The notes: generated from the sequence alone by a model not told the origin. Positions 53,079-64,000 are shown, numbered from the stretch's first letter. The stretch: DNA of 64,000 bases from Amblyornis subalaris (GCA_018881555.1 JACAXG010000123.1:341354-405353); one strand, 5' to 3'. Translations and numbers: made by a program.

Positions 53079-53592
53079 GCAAGGCAAACATTGTGCCAGC
53101 TCAGAATACGACAGGTCACGTGGCCCTTGGAGTGCCCAAAAGAACAGGACAGGCTGAAGGTTAGCCCAGTTGCTTTATACATGTGATCCCCAGGACCATG
53201 TATACAGCAACTAGTTGCACTGTCAATTTTAAGTTGGCAGTTGCTGGTCCACAACAACCAAGGGTACAAAGTGAGGAATTTTATCCCTGCACAGCAAGGA
53301 GTGCAATGAGCTGGCAAAGAGAGTACATGGAACACCAAGTAGAGGACTGAGATTTGAAACTGGAATGTTCTTGGCCTTTTTTTTACAAACTGGAATAAAT
53401 ATGTTCCGACAAAACCTTATGGAATAGGTGCACATAAACCAAACAGCAGCACAATCTGCATTTATTCCTACCATGGCAAAAAGCCCTGACTGAGCCACAG
53501 TGAAAGTAGCATAATTGAGCTCATTGGTGTGTAGTGTATTTATCTCAGCTGTATATGAACGTCACTGTCCGTAACTTGTTCATTACTCCCTA

Positions 53593-53985
53593 TGTCCAGG
53601 TTCCGGCCAGGACAGAGTTAATGTTTGTAGTAGCTAGGAGGGGCATGGCTAGGACCCTGAGGTTATTCTATGCCACTTCACATCATGCACAGGGGGCAGG
53701 GAGAAGGGGTCCTTACAGTCGTGTTCCACATAGTGAGAACTCACATGTGAATCGATCAACTCTCTTGTACACTCTGTTAATATTGTTCATGTTGCTGTTT
53801 GTTTCTTGCTTCATTGCCTTTTCAAGTAAATTGTTCTTATCTCAACCCATGATCTTTACCTTTTGTGCCTCCAGTTCTGCTCTCCAGCCTGCCACAGGGG
53901 GAGGGAGGCGTGAGCGAGCAGCACATGGTTTGGAGAGTCTCACTGGGAACACTACATTGGGGAGTACTATTCCTAAACCACAACA
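53593..53985 (-). mobile_element. Solo LTR, 393 bp
   Basis: On the minus strand it starts TGTTGTGGTTTAGG and ends in CCTGGACA. The flanks cccta (53588-53592) and ccctg (53986-53990) form a 5-bp target-site duplication with one change. It belongs to the same broad LTR group as 19542 and 21214. Confidence 0.8.
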
Positions 53986-53990
53986 CCCTG

Positions 53991-56237
53991 TCCTTCAAGA
54001 TCTGCAGAAACAGTCAGGTTCCACTCCAGATCTCCAGATTTGAGCATTCTGCCTCACTCAAGTCCTTTACATATTCTGCTTTCAGTACTAATGTCTCCTC
54101 TTTAGTTCTGTGTAATATCTTTGATATGACAAGTTTGGAACCACTTTTCATTTATTTGATGTTTCACTCCTCAGCAAATCAGCGTAATATAATCTGATGC
54201 TGCCTACTGCAAAGAAACTACCTAGTTCAGATATATAGACTGTGAGTCCGGAAAGCACTTACAACTCTTAGCCATGGTAAGCCCATTTATTTACTGTCAA
54301 TAATCTTGTCAAACAAATGTACAGAAGCAGAGCGGAAGTAGGTAACCTTCAGAAAAACAGGGAAAACTTATGGGAAAACTTTAGGTCTGGTATAACTGAT
54401 GATTACCACCAGCCCTGTGATTATTGCTTTTGTGCTTTTTTTATTAAACAGTAGTGTAATTCTCATTGTGAGCCTTTATAATGTCTTTTTCTGTGGTAAA
54501 TTATTTTAAACCAAATCGAGGTACTAAAATAACTGTTCAGAATGCATTCATCATGTTTTTATAATTTAAAGTGATTTTTCACTCATCACCAAGTACTTCT
54601 TGTTTTTATTCTTAGTTGTATTACAAAACTAAGCATTCATAACATTTTTTTCACTGTTCTGAAACCAATTTTGGGGGCATTTGTAGTAACTAGAAAAATC
54701 TTTACTAATTTAGACATGCTCTCATTTGTCAGTTTCTAAGGGTCAGAAAAGACCGTTCGATCATCTAGTCTGACCTCTTGTATCGCATTTCGCCTCAGCA
54801 TTTCTCCATGCATTCTATTCATCTTCATGTCATTTTTAATATCCATATGAACTACTAGCATTTTCTAAACAATTTATATTGATGTGGAAAGATAAATTCT
54901 GCTCCTATGTGTCATTACAGATTTAGGCAATGTAGGAACCCTTTCACATGTTAGTCTTTAAATAAGAGAATGAACAATTGACATGTTGCATACCTGGCAC
55001 ACCATTATTACCAACTTGCCTCCTCAACTTTCATGGCCTAAGCACAAAGAAAGAATTTGTCACTTAGCCTGAAAAGGTCAGAAAGATGAGATGAAAGCAT
55101 CACAATGGGGATAATCCTATTACTGTAATTAGGGAATCATCATCTATCACTTCAGCTGTAAACAAAGCCTGTTTTGTCTTCACTCAGGACTTCCCAAGCA
55201 AGTGAAGATATCTACAACCCCTTCACTATTGCAGTGCAGAAAAAATCTACTTCACTAGTTATTTATCTTGTTTAGGTTTTTATCATCATGGGACATAACA
55301 AACCTATTAAAACCCAATGTTTTTCATTCTATGCATATAGCAAATCATGACAAAAGCTGTTTAAAACATTAAGTATAGAACCATTTGCTAGCTGTTTTCT
55401 AAAGCAGTAAAATAGTATCCTTGTAGCATTGATTGAAGTATTGAAGTCGATGAGGGATATGCTAGTGGGAAAAAGCAATTTAAAAATATTCCTGAGCTAT
55501 TGAAGGATCACACCCCTACTAAAAGTTGACAAAGTTTTAGAAGGTCCTTGAAGCAACAATTAAATATTAACAAAAATATACAAATGACTGTCTAGTGTCT
55601 AATTTCCAATAAATTGTGCTCAGACACACCATAACATTTTATTATCTTAAACATTATAAACACCCTTTCAAAGCACATTTTGCCCAGTCTCAGCTCTCTC
55701 CAGATCAAGCTGCTAGCCCATATGTTCGAACCTTAATGCTCTGGCAATTGCCAGCTAGCCCACATTTCTGTAAAATATGTTCAGGAAAAAATCAAACTAG
55801 ATTAACATACATGAAATTAAATTACAGAATTCTATTTGATCTCTTTACAATTTTCTTTTTAGCTATCAAAGGCAAAACTATGTATAAAAAACAAAAAATT
55901 TGAAATTAATCTTCTTTTGAAATTTTTTCCACTCTACATGTAACTGTAGTCACAATAATGTTTCTGATACCATTTAAAACTATTTGTTTGGGCAGACTTT
56001 GTTTTTGTTGTTGTTTCCCCAGTAACAAAATTTTTGGTAATGAAATTACAGCAGCACCACTTTCTCTACAAAGTTGTCTTCTGGTTATAATATAAAAATA
56101 TCTGTGACTCCGCTCATTTTATACAGGTGCAGCAGCTGTGCCTTGGCCATGTTTCACATTGATTTCAAGTTCTATGTACAGGCCCACATACGGTTTTATG
56201 TGCATTGAAAGAATCAAGGTGACATCTCTCAGTATTA
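53991..56237. other. Intergenic DNA between FAM149A and TLR3
   Basis: Mostly AT-rich with no gene seen. At about 54735-54830 there is a short, old CR1-like piece on the minus strand (gatcatctagtctgacctct) of a type shared with other reptiles. Confidence 0.5.
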
Positions 56238-56243
56238 ATGTCC

Positions 56244-56577
56244 TGTTGTTCTCGGGTTCAAATAAACACACGGACACAGCTGTCAGGGTTCTCCAACAGG
56301 CAGAGGCCAAAATGGAGGACGAGGAGAGGAGGAAGAGAGAGCTGGCCTCTGCCCTCATTTTATTTATATGTTTTCCAAATTCACCGTGGATCGGAGGATG
56401 GAAATACCACCTCCTGCTGTCCACTGGTTAATAATAATGTCTATCACGTAGGTTAGGAATTCATAACAATCCTTGCCGTTAGGTCAACAATTCATGTTTG
56501 CACAAAAGTGCGTGAGAAACTATTTCGCTGAACCAAAAACACTGCACATCTGAAGAACTGCAAAATGCAAGGCCACA
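56244..56577 (-). mobile_element. Solo LTR, 334 bp, with perfect target duplication
   Basis: On the minus strand it runs from TGTGGCCTTGC to GAGAACAACA and matches 20848-21171. It is flanked by identical 6-bp copies of atgtcc (56238-56243 and 56578-56583). It sits roughly 700 bases past the TLR3 stop, in the same orientation as TLR3. Confidence 0.92.
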
Positions 56578-56901
56578 ATGTCCTTCTGCCAGCTCTCTGA
56601 ATTTCACCAGGGAGGAGAAAAAATTTTTTTCATGATACCAAATCGATTAAATCAGTTGACTCATCAGCCTGAAAGTCGCTTTTTGATAGCCACCAGTATT
56701 AGCCCCATCCAGAAGGCAAAACCACAAGGGTTTTAAAACTCACTTTGAAACTGCTGTGTTTCTTGGTTTGAATTACAGAAATAATTTTCTGTGTTCCTTA
56801 CTGTGTTTCACAAGGAAAGCTTTCCAGTTTGTTGCAGTCAATCTCTCCCTGAGTTTGAGAAGAAGTAGTGTCCACTCTATCTTCTACACAGAATTTGCTC
56901 T

Positions 56902-56907
56902 TTTATT
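56902..56907 (-). promoter_or_regulatory. TLR3: Candidate polyadenylation signal for TLR3
   Basis: AATAAA on the minus strand lies about 365 bases past the stop. A variant ATTAAA at 57031-57036 is nearer and is an alternative. Confidence 0.35.
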
Positions 56908-57271
56908 ATTAATGCATTCTCTTTTGCATATCCCCTTAAAGGGATATTTGCATATCCCCTTTTCTACCCTTCATCAGTTCCTAGAACATCAGTCATTCTC
57001 ACTCTCTCTCTTCAGAATTTCTACCACATTTTTAATACGCTGACTGAAATTACTATCAAGCATGATCCATTTTAACGTCTAACTTCAGTGCAGCTGAATT
57101 AAAATATCAGCAAAAACATGAATATAACGGAGTAAATTTAAATTATAGTGACTCTTACATATCTTTAGAGGATGACAAACTTTTTCAGATCTTCATGAAG
57201 GCTTGCTATTTTTCCAATGGTAGAAAATGTACAATAAGATGACCCCATAATTCAAATCCGTAGTTCAAAAA

Positions 57272-60024
57272 TCAGTGCACTTTACTGTTAGATTTAAGTG
57301 CCATTACTAATTGCTGATGAAATGCACTGACTCGTTCTCTCTGGGCTGGCCAGTTCAAGATGCAGCGAGATCTGAACATTCCTCTTCTCAGGTGAAGTGC
57401 ATGATACAACTTGTAGTCTTGGATATCATTAAGAAAGATCAGTATGATGGAGTCCCGACTTTGTTCAACAGCTTGCTGGAGAGCATGATACACCTTGAAA
57501 CTGAAGCAAAAATAAGACAAAAATCAATGTTTTCTTTTATGTGAAGGGAAAAAAAAAAGACAAACAGTTCTTAACAGGGGTCTTAATAGTATATTGTGAT
57601 ACACAATGGTCATTCCTTTTCTCAAATTAGTTGCCTCTAACTAAAAAAACCACTACATAGGAATGGTGAAAAGATTAATTTAAAGGCAAACAAAAATTAT
57701 CTTTGATGCTAGTGGTCTCACTCATTGTTGCTCTTCTTCAAATGTGTAATTTTAAGGAAAGCAATCTGCACAGGTGGCAGCCCAACTTTTTGGAAAAAAA
57801 CCCAAACAAACAAAAAAACCACACACCCCCAAAAAACCCCTAAACCACAAAAAAAACAAAACAAAACAAACAAAAACAAAGGAAAACCAAACAAACAAAC
57901 AAACAAAACCCAAACAAACCCCACCCAAAAAAATGCCTAAAACATTGACTGAGATATTTAAATCTCCACTACTGTACGTGTGGAACAATTAAATTTATTA
58001 ACTTAGGAATTATTCTGAAGTTACAATATATTAAGCAAATATATCAAAGTAGATTTTGAGTGCGTTTTTTTTTAATTAAAGGCTATTTTTTATTAAATTA
58101 CAATTTTAAAAATCTTGTTAAAATATAATAAAGAAATTAATTTAAAAATAAATTAAGAAATCTTTCCCCTTACAGATAAAATTTTATATCCTACTCACTT
58201 TTTACACCAGGGATCCTGTAAGAGGTGTTCAGTCACAACAAAAATAATCTTCCTGCTCCTTTTTATACAGTTAATTGTGGCTTCAAATTCAGATACACCT
58301 GCTTCAAAGTCCCGTTCTTCTAAACAAAACCTAATTTCAAAGTGGTTACTTTTTTCGAGAGACATGAAATTTTTAGACACCCAATTCTTGTCCTCTCTTG
58401 CATGGATAACGTAGGCATCATAATAAAAGTCTTCCTGTTGTCTCTCAAATTCTTTGAAACCAAGTATTCGATTAACTAAAATATTCCAGTAGAAAGCTAT
58501 TCTCCACCCTTCAAAATGGATGGTAAGGGCAATAAAAATGAGTAGCATCACAATAGTGGTAGAGATCACAGAAAGAAGTTTGAATGGAGCACTGTCTTTG
58601 CAGGCTGAACTATCAAAATACAAAACCAGACTACCATGATATTTAGGTGGGGTGTTGCAAATGTACTGGGACCGCAGTCCAGGTATATCTACTTGGGTCA
58701 CATTAAGCCAATCAGCAAACCAAGCGATGCTTTCACAGGTACAATCAAAGGGATTGGAATCCATCTCTAGTTTTCTCAAGCTCTTGAAAGGTGGGCCAAA
58801 TACTTTTTCTACAACTGAGGTTATCAGATTTTTCTGAAGGTTCAGTGAATTCAGAGAGGCTTGGTCATCAAACAGATTTGCTGGAAGCAAATTCAAATTA
58901 TTAGATCCTAAATCCAAGTGTTTTAATTGAAACAGACCCTTGAAAACCTGAACTGGAATTTCATCAAGCCCATTTGATCTTAAATTAAGAATTTGCAAAT
59001 TGGGAAGACCTTTTAAAAAAAGAACAGGGCCGCCTGGATTTGCATGTTTCCAAAGTCGGGCTAAATTATTGTGCTGCAAATCCAGTATGTCAAGTTTGTC
59101 AAGTCCATCAAACAAGTCTTCTTTTATGTTTGCTATGTTGTTATTGCTGATGTCCAGGACAGTCAGGTTTCGTAGAGGATGAAAAGGCGAAGGAGAAATT
59201 GCCAGATTATTGCACCCTACCTTCCTCAGCATCAGTTTTCTGAGGCTTGGGACAAAAATGAATGATTCACTTTGCAAAGTCAAGTTTTTATTATAGGAAA
59301 GATAAATATCTTGTATCTTATTGAGACCTTTAAACTCATGACCTGTAAGCTGTTGATTAATTTCATTGAGGCCAAGATGAAGAATTTTCAGGTGTCCCAA
59401 GGAAGAAAATGCTCCACTTTCTATTGTAGAGATTCTGGTTTTTGTGAGGTTGAGAACCTGTAAGCTAGAATTAGCGAGTGATAAAAATGTTTTATTAGTT
59501 ATTCTTTGTAAGTTTGTGTTGCAGTTACAGAGACTCAGGTATTTCAGGTTGTTCAGACCTGTGAACATATTAGCAGTAATTCCTGGAAAATTGTTATTAT
59601 CCATTATAAGGTACTCCAGGTGGGATAACCAGCGAAAGGAAAAATCTTCAATTTTCCCAGTAAGTGAGTTTATGAGATTCAAATGTTTAAGACTGGATAA
59701 TCCATAAAATAAACGCGAAGATACATGAATATTATTAAGCTTCAGGTTTAAGTATTGTAAACTTGAAAGCCACTGAAATGAGTCATTTTCTATAACAGAC
59801 AGAGAATTTTGGGAAAGGTTTAAAATTGTGAGATTTGTTCCTTGTAGTCCCTGGAAAGTTGACTTGCCAATGTAGGAAAGTTTCACATGGCTCAGTGAGA
59901 GGTTCTGAATTGCTGTGTTTGATAATTCTGTACAAAGTTTCTTTGTGTGGTTTTCACCAAGTTCAACATTGTTCANTATGAGGCCAAACAGATTTCCAAT
60001 TGTATGTAAACATCCCGAATGAAA
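57272..60024 (-). CDS. TLR3: Toll-like receptor 3, last two coding exons (5' part outside window)
   Basis: TLR3 is an endosomal receptor for double-stranded RNA that signals through TRIF to type I interferon. The exons are 60024-58199 (1826 nt, starting in phase 0 after TTTCAG) and 57500-57272. They join in phase and give 684 C-terminal residues. Most of the LRR ectodomain is present, with many N-x-T/S glycosylation sites, then the LRR C-terminal cap (FDCTCESIAWF), a transmembrane helix encoded near 58520-58590, and the full TIR domain with YDAYVIHA (box 1), CLEERDFEAG (BB-loop region) and a C-terminal FHQQL segment. No break is seen; the N at 59976 cannot be a stop. About 220 N-terminal residues, including the signal peptide and the N-terminal ligand contacts, are not found up to 61013 and must lie beyond the inserted retrovirus. 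Confidence 0.96.
57797..57930 (+). repeat. (AAAC)n-like low-complexity tract in the last TLR3 intron
   Basis: The tract is A/C-rich with many AAAC and CAAAA units. Similar tracts occur at 1-60, 4195-4275 and 60976-61007. Reading frames here are low-complexity artefacts. Confidence 0.9.
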
Positions 60025-61013
60025 CTGAAAGGAAAAGAAAAAAAAGTCTTCACCTGAACAAGGGGATTATGTAAGAAAGTTGACCAATAAAACCAAAACT
60101 TGGAAAGGTTTTCAAAAGAGATTTTCAAGCAGAATAAAACTCCTACACTCAGATTGTTTCACAGCCAAGTTCACACAAACACTTCTTGGAGCTGACAATT
60201 CTTGCGATAATAGTTCCATAATGTATGACATGATTATTATATATCTGAGTAGCATTTTTTTAGAACATAGAAAGTTGCTTAGTGAGATGCAGGTTTGTAT
60301 CCAACTACTGAAATTCTTTCTCTAGAAGCATTTTGGAATTTCTGATAATATCTTTCTTCAGCTTTCTTTTATTGGTATCTGCTAGGTATACTAATATCCT
60401 AGTTATTAGGTCTGCAGACAGACAAGAAGAAATGCCGTTTCTCTGTGCAAGCAGAAGCTACTATGAAATGTAATACTACACACTTGCTTCCACAACATGA
60501 ATCACAAGCTTCTATCATAGTGCTGGCCCCTCATCTTCATTAAGGGATCAGCTGTGTGATTAAATACTCCATTTGTCAGAATGATTCAAATGCATAAAGC
60601 TGCTTTTCAGACAGCAGTACTGTAAAATCAAAGCAGCTGAACGTGGCACAAAGCAGCAGTGCCCAAGAAAGGAGAAGTCCCATTTACCTGTCCACACACT
60701 GTACCTTTGTGCCAGAATAGCCCTACATGCAGTCACATGGTGAATCAGATAGGGAACCAGTGTGACTACAAGCTAACCAAGCCAAAACCTCTGTAGGGTT
60801 TCCCTGGTGATCCAGTGCATAACCTCATTAGAGTTGGTATCAGAAAGAGGGAGGGATGAAGCCAAGCAAAGGGGATGATGGGACTCACTCTTAGCAGTGG
60901 TACAAGCTTATGCCACCTTAAATATTCTTGCAGTTTCAATGCACATATTCTTTAGAGATAAATCAACTAGGAAACAAAACAAACAAACAAAAACCAAACA
61001 AACCAAGGAAATT
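60025..61013 (-). other. TLR3: TLR3 intron between the large exon and upstream exons
   Basis: I scanned the minus strand for leucine-rich-repeat codons and splice-bounded exons and found none. The interval ends in an AAAC-rich tract directly before the LTR. Confidence 0.6.
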
Positions 61014-61537
61014 TGTAGAGGTAGCTGAACCTGCAGCAGAGAGTGCTGCAGTGTTTGAGCCAGCTGCAGGAGTGACCGAGCAGCCTATTATTCCTTGTTC
61101 TCTTATAAGGTTCCGTTCTAGAGTGTTCTCCCTTACTCGGCATCCCATTTATTCCTGTACCCCACTCCTCCCCTCATTTACCCCTATTGGTTGAAGTTGT
61201 ATTACCCCGCCTTCTCTCCACCCCCCCCAACCCTCAACCCATTGAGGTCCCTGTTGTCTCTCCGCCCCCACTGCCCCTGGGATAAAACCCTAAGTCCTCC
61301 ATTGTTCTGGGTTCTCTTCTTCCCTGACGATTCGTGGAATAAACCTATTTCATGGAACACATAAGGAGAACCCCTCCGACTCTTTGCCTCAAATAAGTAC
61401 GCGTTTGTGTGTGTGTGTGTGTGTGTGCACCGCNNAACGCATCACGGCACCNCCGGACACATGCCACGCTTTCAGGAAGACTGNAAGGGACCCCAAAACC
61501 CATCCAGGATTATTATTTTTTTTTATTTATAACAACA
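61014..61537 (+). mobile_element. 5' LTR of an endogenous retrovirus in a TLR3 intron
   Basis: The LTR starts TGTAGAGGTAGCTG and ends TTATAACAACA, as does the solo LTR at 24486-25012. It has a TATA-like gataaaa (61281-61287), AATAAA (61338-61343) and a (TG)n tract (61406-61427). The 5' flank is gaaatt; the 3' LTR and its duplication lie outside the window. Its orientation is opposite to TLR3. The related solo LTR has a 6-bp duplication, which suggests a class II element. Confidence 0.9.
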
Positions 61538-61824
61538 AATGACACATCAACATGGAGCACCCTGAAGACAGTCTCTGAAAACATGTGCATCTGGCGTCGC
61601 TGCTACCCCNAAGGAAGATCTACGTTTTATTAGGTCTTGCCTGAGAGGTGGCCAACAACCCTCCGAAGGCACCTAGGAGGTGACCGGAGGACCGGCCAGG
61701 ACTTGAGGACCCCTCCAAGAGTTGTTTTTTTGACCCAGTTGGTGAGTGTGAAAAATATCGGGTCTTTTTTCTATCTTTCGTTAACCCTTTTCCTCTCGGT
61801 GGTGGGAAGAGTTTTCTGAGTGTG
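61538..61824 (+). mobile_element. Retroviral leader region
   Basis: This untranslated stretch lies between the LTR and the gag-like start. A primer-binding site should begin with TGG right after the LTR. The nearest TGG starts are at 61553 and 61592, so it is displaced, mutated or not recognised. A splice-donor-like ttggtgagtg occurs at 61739-61748. Confidence 0.6.
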
Positions 61825-64000
61825 ATGGGTAGTGGATTAACCTGTCCCCAGAGGGAGGTTTTTAACCAAATTGAGTGAACCCTTACTCGAGAAACTTTTC
61901 ATTTTTTGAAGGGAGACTTCAAATGTTTCGTTCTTTGGTTATTTAAATATTTTCCTAGTATTTCCCGTGATGTAGTTTTATTTGTCATTATCGTAGTATA
62001 TCTTAAGGGTATTAAGAAACATTCGAGTTCTGTTAATCCCCAGTTAAAAGACCCTCCGCCACTTTCCTCTCCATGTATTCCTCAACCCTTTTCCTTGTCT
62101 CAGGAGAGACCTGGAGACGGATCCTGCCCAAGGGCACAGGGTTGCTACCGACTCCCTGACGTCCCCCGGTCTCCCCTGTCCCCTTCTCNAGATGGGCTTG
62201 ATCACCCCATCTNGAACTCTCCCCAAATCCTCTTACCTGTACCCACTTACCCGGTTCCGTCTCCCCCCATTTTTATCCAAAATGGCGCCGGCCACGTGGC
62301 ACCGACTCAAAATGGTGCTCACCATGTGGCGTCGGNCATCCCACCCCCTTGCGACCTCTCCCTTCCCTTCCTTGTGCACGTTATCGCGTCAGGTCCCTCC
62401 TCCCATGCGTCGATGGNCGTGTCTGCGTCGGACCCTTCCCCCTCCATCGGGAATCCCGTGCCTTCCGCAGACCCTGCCTCTCCTTCCAATGTCCCCATCC
62501 TCTCCATTGGTGGCTCCGCCCCTGAGAACCAATCCTCTCTTGGTTCCCACACTACCGAGACCGGAACGGGGTGTGGTTGCAGCCGGAAAGGCGCCATGTT
62601 GGCGTTCCCCGCCTCACAACACCAGACGACTCCGGTCAAAAGCGTGAAAAACCCCAGGCNAAAGAGGGGGAGGAAACGTAGGAAGAAGCGGAATAGTATT
62701 CCACAGCTAAAAAACTGGAAAGTTTGTGGATGGGGGTCAAAAAACTATTCAGNAGAAAAGGTCATAGAGAATATCCNGTTGTTTGCGAAGTGCCTGCGAC
62801 GGAATTGCAAAACTTGCAAGGGATTGTTGCGGTCTGTGGTGTGCCCAGTGTGGGATTGTCCAAGCTGCCGCTACCACCACTGGTGCCACTCAGGGTTCGG
62901 GAAACAAAACATGAAACGGTTTTGGGCAACGATATCAAATGCCAAGCCTCACCGCAGCGTGAGAAACGCGNAACAACCCCGTGCGAACCCCAAACCGCGC
63001 CGCCGGCGCCGCCACCACCGCTCTAGCCGAACCCGTCCCGCGACGCCGCCACACAGCACTGCCACACCCGCAGCGCGGCCATGTATAACATCGCACCCAG
63101 CCACAGCAGCCGTATGTCCCACGCCGCCGCTGGCGGACGCAGCCTCTAACTCGCGGTCCGTGGCAGCGGCAAGCAGAAACAACCTCAGCAAAAGCAAACA
63201 GATCGGGACTGGTCGCAAGCCTAGTGCCTGGCGGCCGTTCATCGCTGCTGTCGCTGCCGCGGAGCGAAAAGAAAAACACAAAGATGGACGGAAAGAAGGA
63301 AAGAAAGCTGAAACAAGCCCCGAGCCTCCGCGCGGCTCAGGCGCTGCAAGCCATCAAACTCGGCAATCATCACCGCCTCTTCGAACACCGCCAGTAACAC
63401 CACCTGCTCGACCGNTGCCGCCGCCATGTTCACCGCCGCTTTCTGCCGTCACCGTTCCCACCCAGCCGGCATCGGCATTGGCATTGTGCGTCACCAGTGC
63501 CACCGCCTGCTCCAGCACACTGTACTGCCAGCGCGACCAGCCAGCACCCGCCGTGAAAGAAGCACTCACCGTAGTCCGAAGCTGCTCCCCGCCGCTCGTG
63601 GCACCTGCTGACANCTACAACCAACCAGCCACCAACACCACGCCAAGAAAAACATCAGCACTGCACAGCTACAACACTGTCGCCAGTTCCACCGAGCCAT
63701 ACTACCAGCACAGCCAGTCAACGCCTGCCAACAACCACTACCCACACTGCTGGCCCAGAGCCCAGCCCAACCAACAGTCTCTACACTTGAACCTCATGCA
63801 ACCGTCCAGCCGCTGCCACTGGCCCATTGGTATTCCAGCAGAACGACTTACTACCCAACAGCCAGAGCCGCGAAGCGATAAGTCTTTCCTGTTTAGTATC
63901 CTTCCAAATTTTATTTTTATCCCTTCACTACAATTTGTTTTTCCCAAGTTTCTTTATATAACACTTCACCCCCTGTTTCCCCCATGCCTCTATTCCCTTA
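61825..64000 (+). pseudogene. Gag-like start fused to a long unidentified open frame (retroviral interior)
   Basis: An ATG followed by a Gly codon at 61825, suited to N-myristoylation, opens a matrix-like start. A TGA at 61876-61878 (codon 18) interrupts it. The same frame is then open for 707 codons to the window edge, with no definite stop. TNG at 62212-62214 and NAA at 62971-62973 are ambiguous. Order: a hydrophobic/aromatic matrix-like part to about 62010, a Pro/Ser-rich part to about 62590, a basic cluster at 62662-62691, a Cys/His cluster at 62791-62886, a second Arg-rich run at 62989-63030, then a Ser/Thr/Pro/Ala-rich stretch. No capsid homology region or CCHC zinc knuckle was seen, nor any protease or polymerase motif. 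The first part is inferred to be Gag; the rest is unidentified. Confidence 0.55.

Noticed and set aside
53534..54043. 169-codon plus-strand frame.
   Set aside because: Most of it is antisense to the solo LTR at 53593-53985.
57718..57992. Several overlapping frames rich in Lys/Thr/Gln on one strand and Phe/Val on the other.
   Set aside because: They are translations of the (AAAC)n-like tract.

Overview
This window is vertebrate nuclear DNA, almost certainly from a bird. The evidence is three split genes with GT-AG introns, CR1 LINE copies whose 3' ends carry the ATTCTATGATTCTATG-type octamer tail, several solo LTRs of the kind common in avian genomes, and no bacterial-style gene packing. Scattered single N bases look like masked ambiguous consensus calls. 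In the three gene models I checked, no N can create a stop codon.

The gene order is CYP4V2, FAM149A, TLR3 from left to right, all transcribed on the minus strand. This is the same order and relative orientation as human 4q35 (TLR3-FAM149A-CYP4V2). CYP4V2 (3164-16205) is complete, with 11 coding exons and 528 codons before the stop. FAM149A (25938-52421) is complete, with 14 coding exons and 668 codons, and it starts in a CpG island. A second CpG island inside its first intron could supply an in-frame alternative first exon. TLR3 is partial: its last two coding exons (57272-60024, 684 residues) hold most of the LRR ectodomain, the transmembrane segment and the TIR domain, while its 5' exons lie beyond the window.

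Between CYP4V2 and FAM149A lies a block of repeats. It contains a decayed partial duplicate of CYP4V2 (20334-20783 and about 23485-23580), split by two solo LTRs and a 1.7-kb CR1 LINE. A solo LTR of a class II-like retrovirus sits just past the 3' end of FAM149A.

The right end (61014-64000) is the 5' part of an endogenous retrovirus inserted in a TLR3 intron, antisense to TLR3. It has a 524-bp LTR, a leader and a gag-like start. One reading frame then stays open from 61879 to the window edge (707 codons) after a single early TGA. That frame contains an arginine/lysine-rich stretch and a duplicated C-x4-C-x2-C cluster that does not look like ordinary Gag. It is the most unusual thing in the window.
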